From: Candidatus Omnitrophota bacterium
GTDB lineage: Bacteria > NPL-UPA2 > BS750m-G34
Direction: 5' to 3'
NCBI GenBank assembly: GCA_016783345.1
Contig: JADHWT010000003.1
Span: 1-30,231, forward strand
DNA: 30,231 nt
Shown: piece by piece, positions 29,831 through 30,231 of the stretch
How the letters are laid out: the number at the start of each line of letters is the position of its first letter
Numbering within the stretch: the first letter of the stretch is position 1
Notes under the pieces: generated by a model
Seen by the model: the letters and a program-made list of their open reading frames with translations, nothing else
Database searches by the model: none
What the model was told of the DNA's origin: nothing
Translations under genes and position numbers: made by a program

Positions 29831-29881
29831 TAAAGGGGACAGACACTTTTTCAGCGCTGAAAAAGTGTCTGTCCCCTTTAT
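29830..29881. terminator. 52-base perfect palindrome ending the operon (GGGGACAGACAC type)
   Basis: Positions 29830-29855 are the exact reverse complement of 29856-29881 (26-base arms, no mismatch, dyad at CAGC|GCTG). Each arm contains GGGGACAGACAC and T5, and the right arm ends CCCCTTTAT. As RNA it would form a very stable stem starting at the stop codon of the last gene, so it can end transcription or protect the transcript end. From memory, GGGGACAGACAC is a word found in dispersed repeats linked to REP-associated (Y1-type) transposases; no such gene is in the window. Confidence 0.75.
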
Positions 29882-29913
29882 ATGTAAAACAAAAAAAAGC
29901 TAGATATTGGGGC

Positions 29914-29942
29914 TTGTTTTCTGCTATATTATGAGGTATACT
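29914..29942 (+). promoter_or_regulatory. Promoter candidate for a gene beyond the right edge
   Basis: TTGTTT (29914-29919), a 17-base spacer and TATACT (29937-29942). Transcription would begin near 29949 and pass through the structured leader that ends in T7 at 30203-30209. Confidence 0.4.
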
Positions 29943-30120
29943 ATATTAGAGCTAATAATAGGTCTTTTTTTATCTATACTTATTATTATGCTTTAAAAAG
30001 GTTGTTTAATAAAACTGGGCCTGGGAGGGCTTATTAATTAAAAAGGGGGGCAAGCCTTAACAGCTGAAAAGTAGGCTATAATACCAGTCTACTTGAAGAC
30101 GGGATTTCCCTTCTATGAAT

Positions 30121-30209
30121 GCAGGTAACGTAAGTATAATTAAGTTACAGACTCCACGCTTTAAGCCGTGGCTTAAGTGCATAGCTATGGTTATGGCGTG
30201 GCTTTTTTT
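30121..30209 (+). promoter_or_regulatory. Riboswitch/attenuator-like structured leader with alternative terminator
   Basis: CCACGC 30154-30159 can pair with GCGTGG 30196-30201, directly followed by C and T7: a terminator stem that encloses two inner hairpins, TTAAGCC 30161-30167 with GGCTTAA 30170-30176, and CATAGCTATG 30180-30189. The same CCACG can instead pair with CGTGG at 30167-30171, which would break the terminator. A GTAAC/GTTAC stem stands just upstream. Two mutually exclusive folds before a T-run are the hallmark of a transcriptional switch. The order ACGC, AAGCC, GG, CTTAAG, GCTATGG loosely recalls the 3' half of c-di-GMP-I (GEMM) riboswitches, but the conserved 5' half is not evident. 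Confidence 0.45.
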
Positions 30210-30231
30210 ATTTCAGCAGCTCTCATACGGC

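Larger units (their letters stand above)
29882..30231. other. 350-base non-coding region: promoter and structured leader
   Basis: No gene is evident. After the palindrome the DNA is AT-rich. It holds a promoter candidate (29914-29942), a GGCTT/AAGCC stem (30028-30032 with 30052-30056), an AAGTAG/CTACTT stem (30069-30074 with 30089-30094), a GTAAC/GTTAC stem (about 30125-30146) and the switch-like structure at 30154-30209. The following gene must lie beyond the window edge. Together this looks like a leader of more than 250 bases. Confidence 0.6.

Noticed and set aside
30121..30209. Firm assignment of the leader to the c-di-GMP-I riboswitch class
   Set aside because: Only the order of a few 3' words fits. 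The conserved GCAAACC hairpin of the 5' half is not at the expected distance, so I report only a switch-like leader.
1..30231. tRNA, rRNA and insertion-sequence genes
   Set aside because: I looked for clover-leaf T-loop words, rRNA-like conserved words and transposase frames and saw none I could support.

Overview
The window looks like one contig of an uncultured Gram-negative-type bacterium with an AT-leaning genome. Almost every gene is on the + strand, most have strong AGGAGG ribosome binding sites, and intergenic DNA is rich in short palindromes. The hybrid type IV pilus / type II secretion gene set, the AsmA-like and LapA-like envelope proteins and the GGGGACAGACAC-type palindrome would suit a candidate phylum such as Omnitrophota or a deltaproteobacterial-type lineage. 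That placement is a guess from gene style; no rRNA or other phylogenetic marker is present.

Region 1 (1-7970) begins with a repeat-rich non-coding stretch and a promoter. It then reads as a membrane/envelope run: a 20-codon hydrophobic micro-ORF, a STAS protein with a basic repeated N-terminus, a secreted alpha/beta hydrolase, CorA, a LapA-domain protein, an AsmA-like anchored protein, a small secreted BamE-like protein, a frameshifted RCK_C membrane protein, an MFS carrier and an MscS-type channel.

Region 2 (7971-8513) is a 543-base non-coding island of nested palindromes. It holds a promoter built from three tandem decamers, a GC-rich block, and a second copy of a hairpin family first seen at 169-211. 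The two hairpins differ by compensating base changes.

Region 3 (8514-12311) has a small, probably truncated secreted protein, an ICMT/PEMT-type membrane methyltransferase, a B12-binding radical SAM enzyme, a DEAD-box RNA helicase and a decayed small membrane-protein gene.

Region 4 (12397-29881) is the centrepiece: about 17.4 kb that read as one 20-gene transcription unit, from a near-consensus promoter to a 52-bp perfect palindrome. It encodes a pilus/secretion machine (PilB/GspE ATPase, PilC/GspF platform, GspG-like major pseudopilin, three minor pseudopilins, a PilX-like protein, PilM, PilN, PilO and a PilP/GspC-like protein). Interleaved are three histidine kinases (membrane HAMP, FHA-GAF, PAS), a transmembrane Ser/Thr kinase with a TPR domain, and four response regulators that lack any DNA-binding or enzymatic output domain. 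No secretin, prepilin peptidase or PilT is in the window. I infer a machine that carries its own signalling circuit, with kinases and receivers acting on machine parts by protein contact. A short repeat (ATGATNNAYGATACA) sits at four gene junctions of this operon.

Region 5 (29882-30231) is non-coding. It holds a promoter candidate and a structured leader with mutually exclusive hairpins ending in a T-run, which looks like a riboswitch or attenuator for a gene beyond the window.
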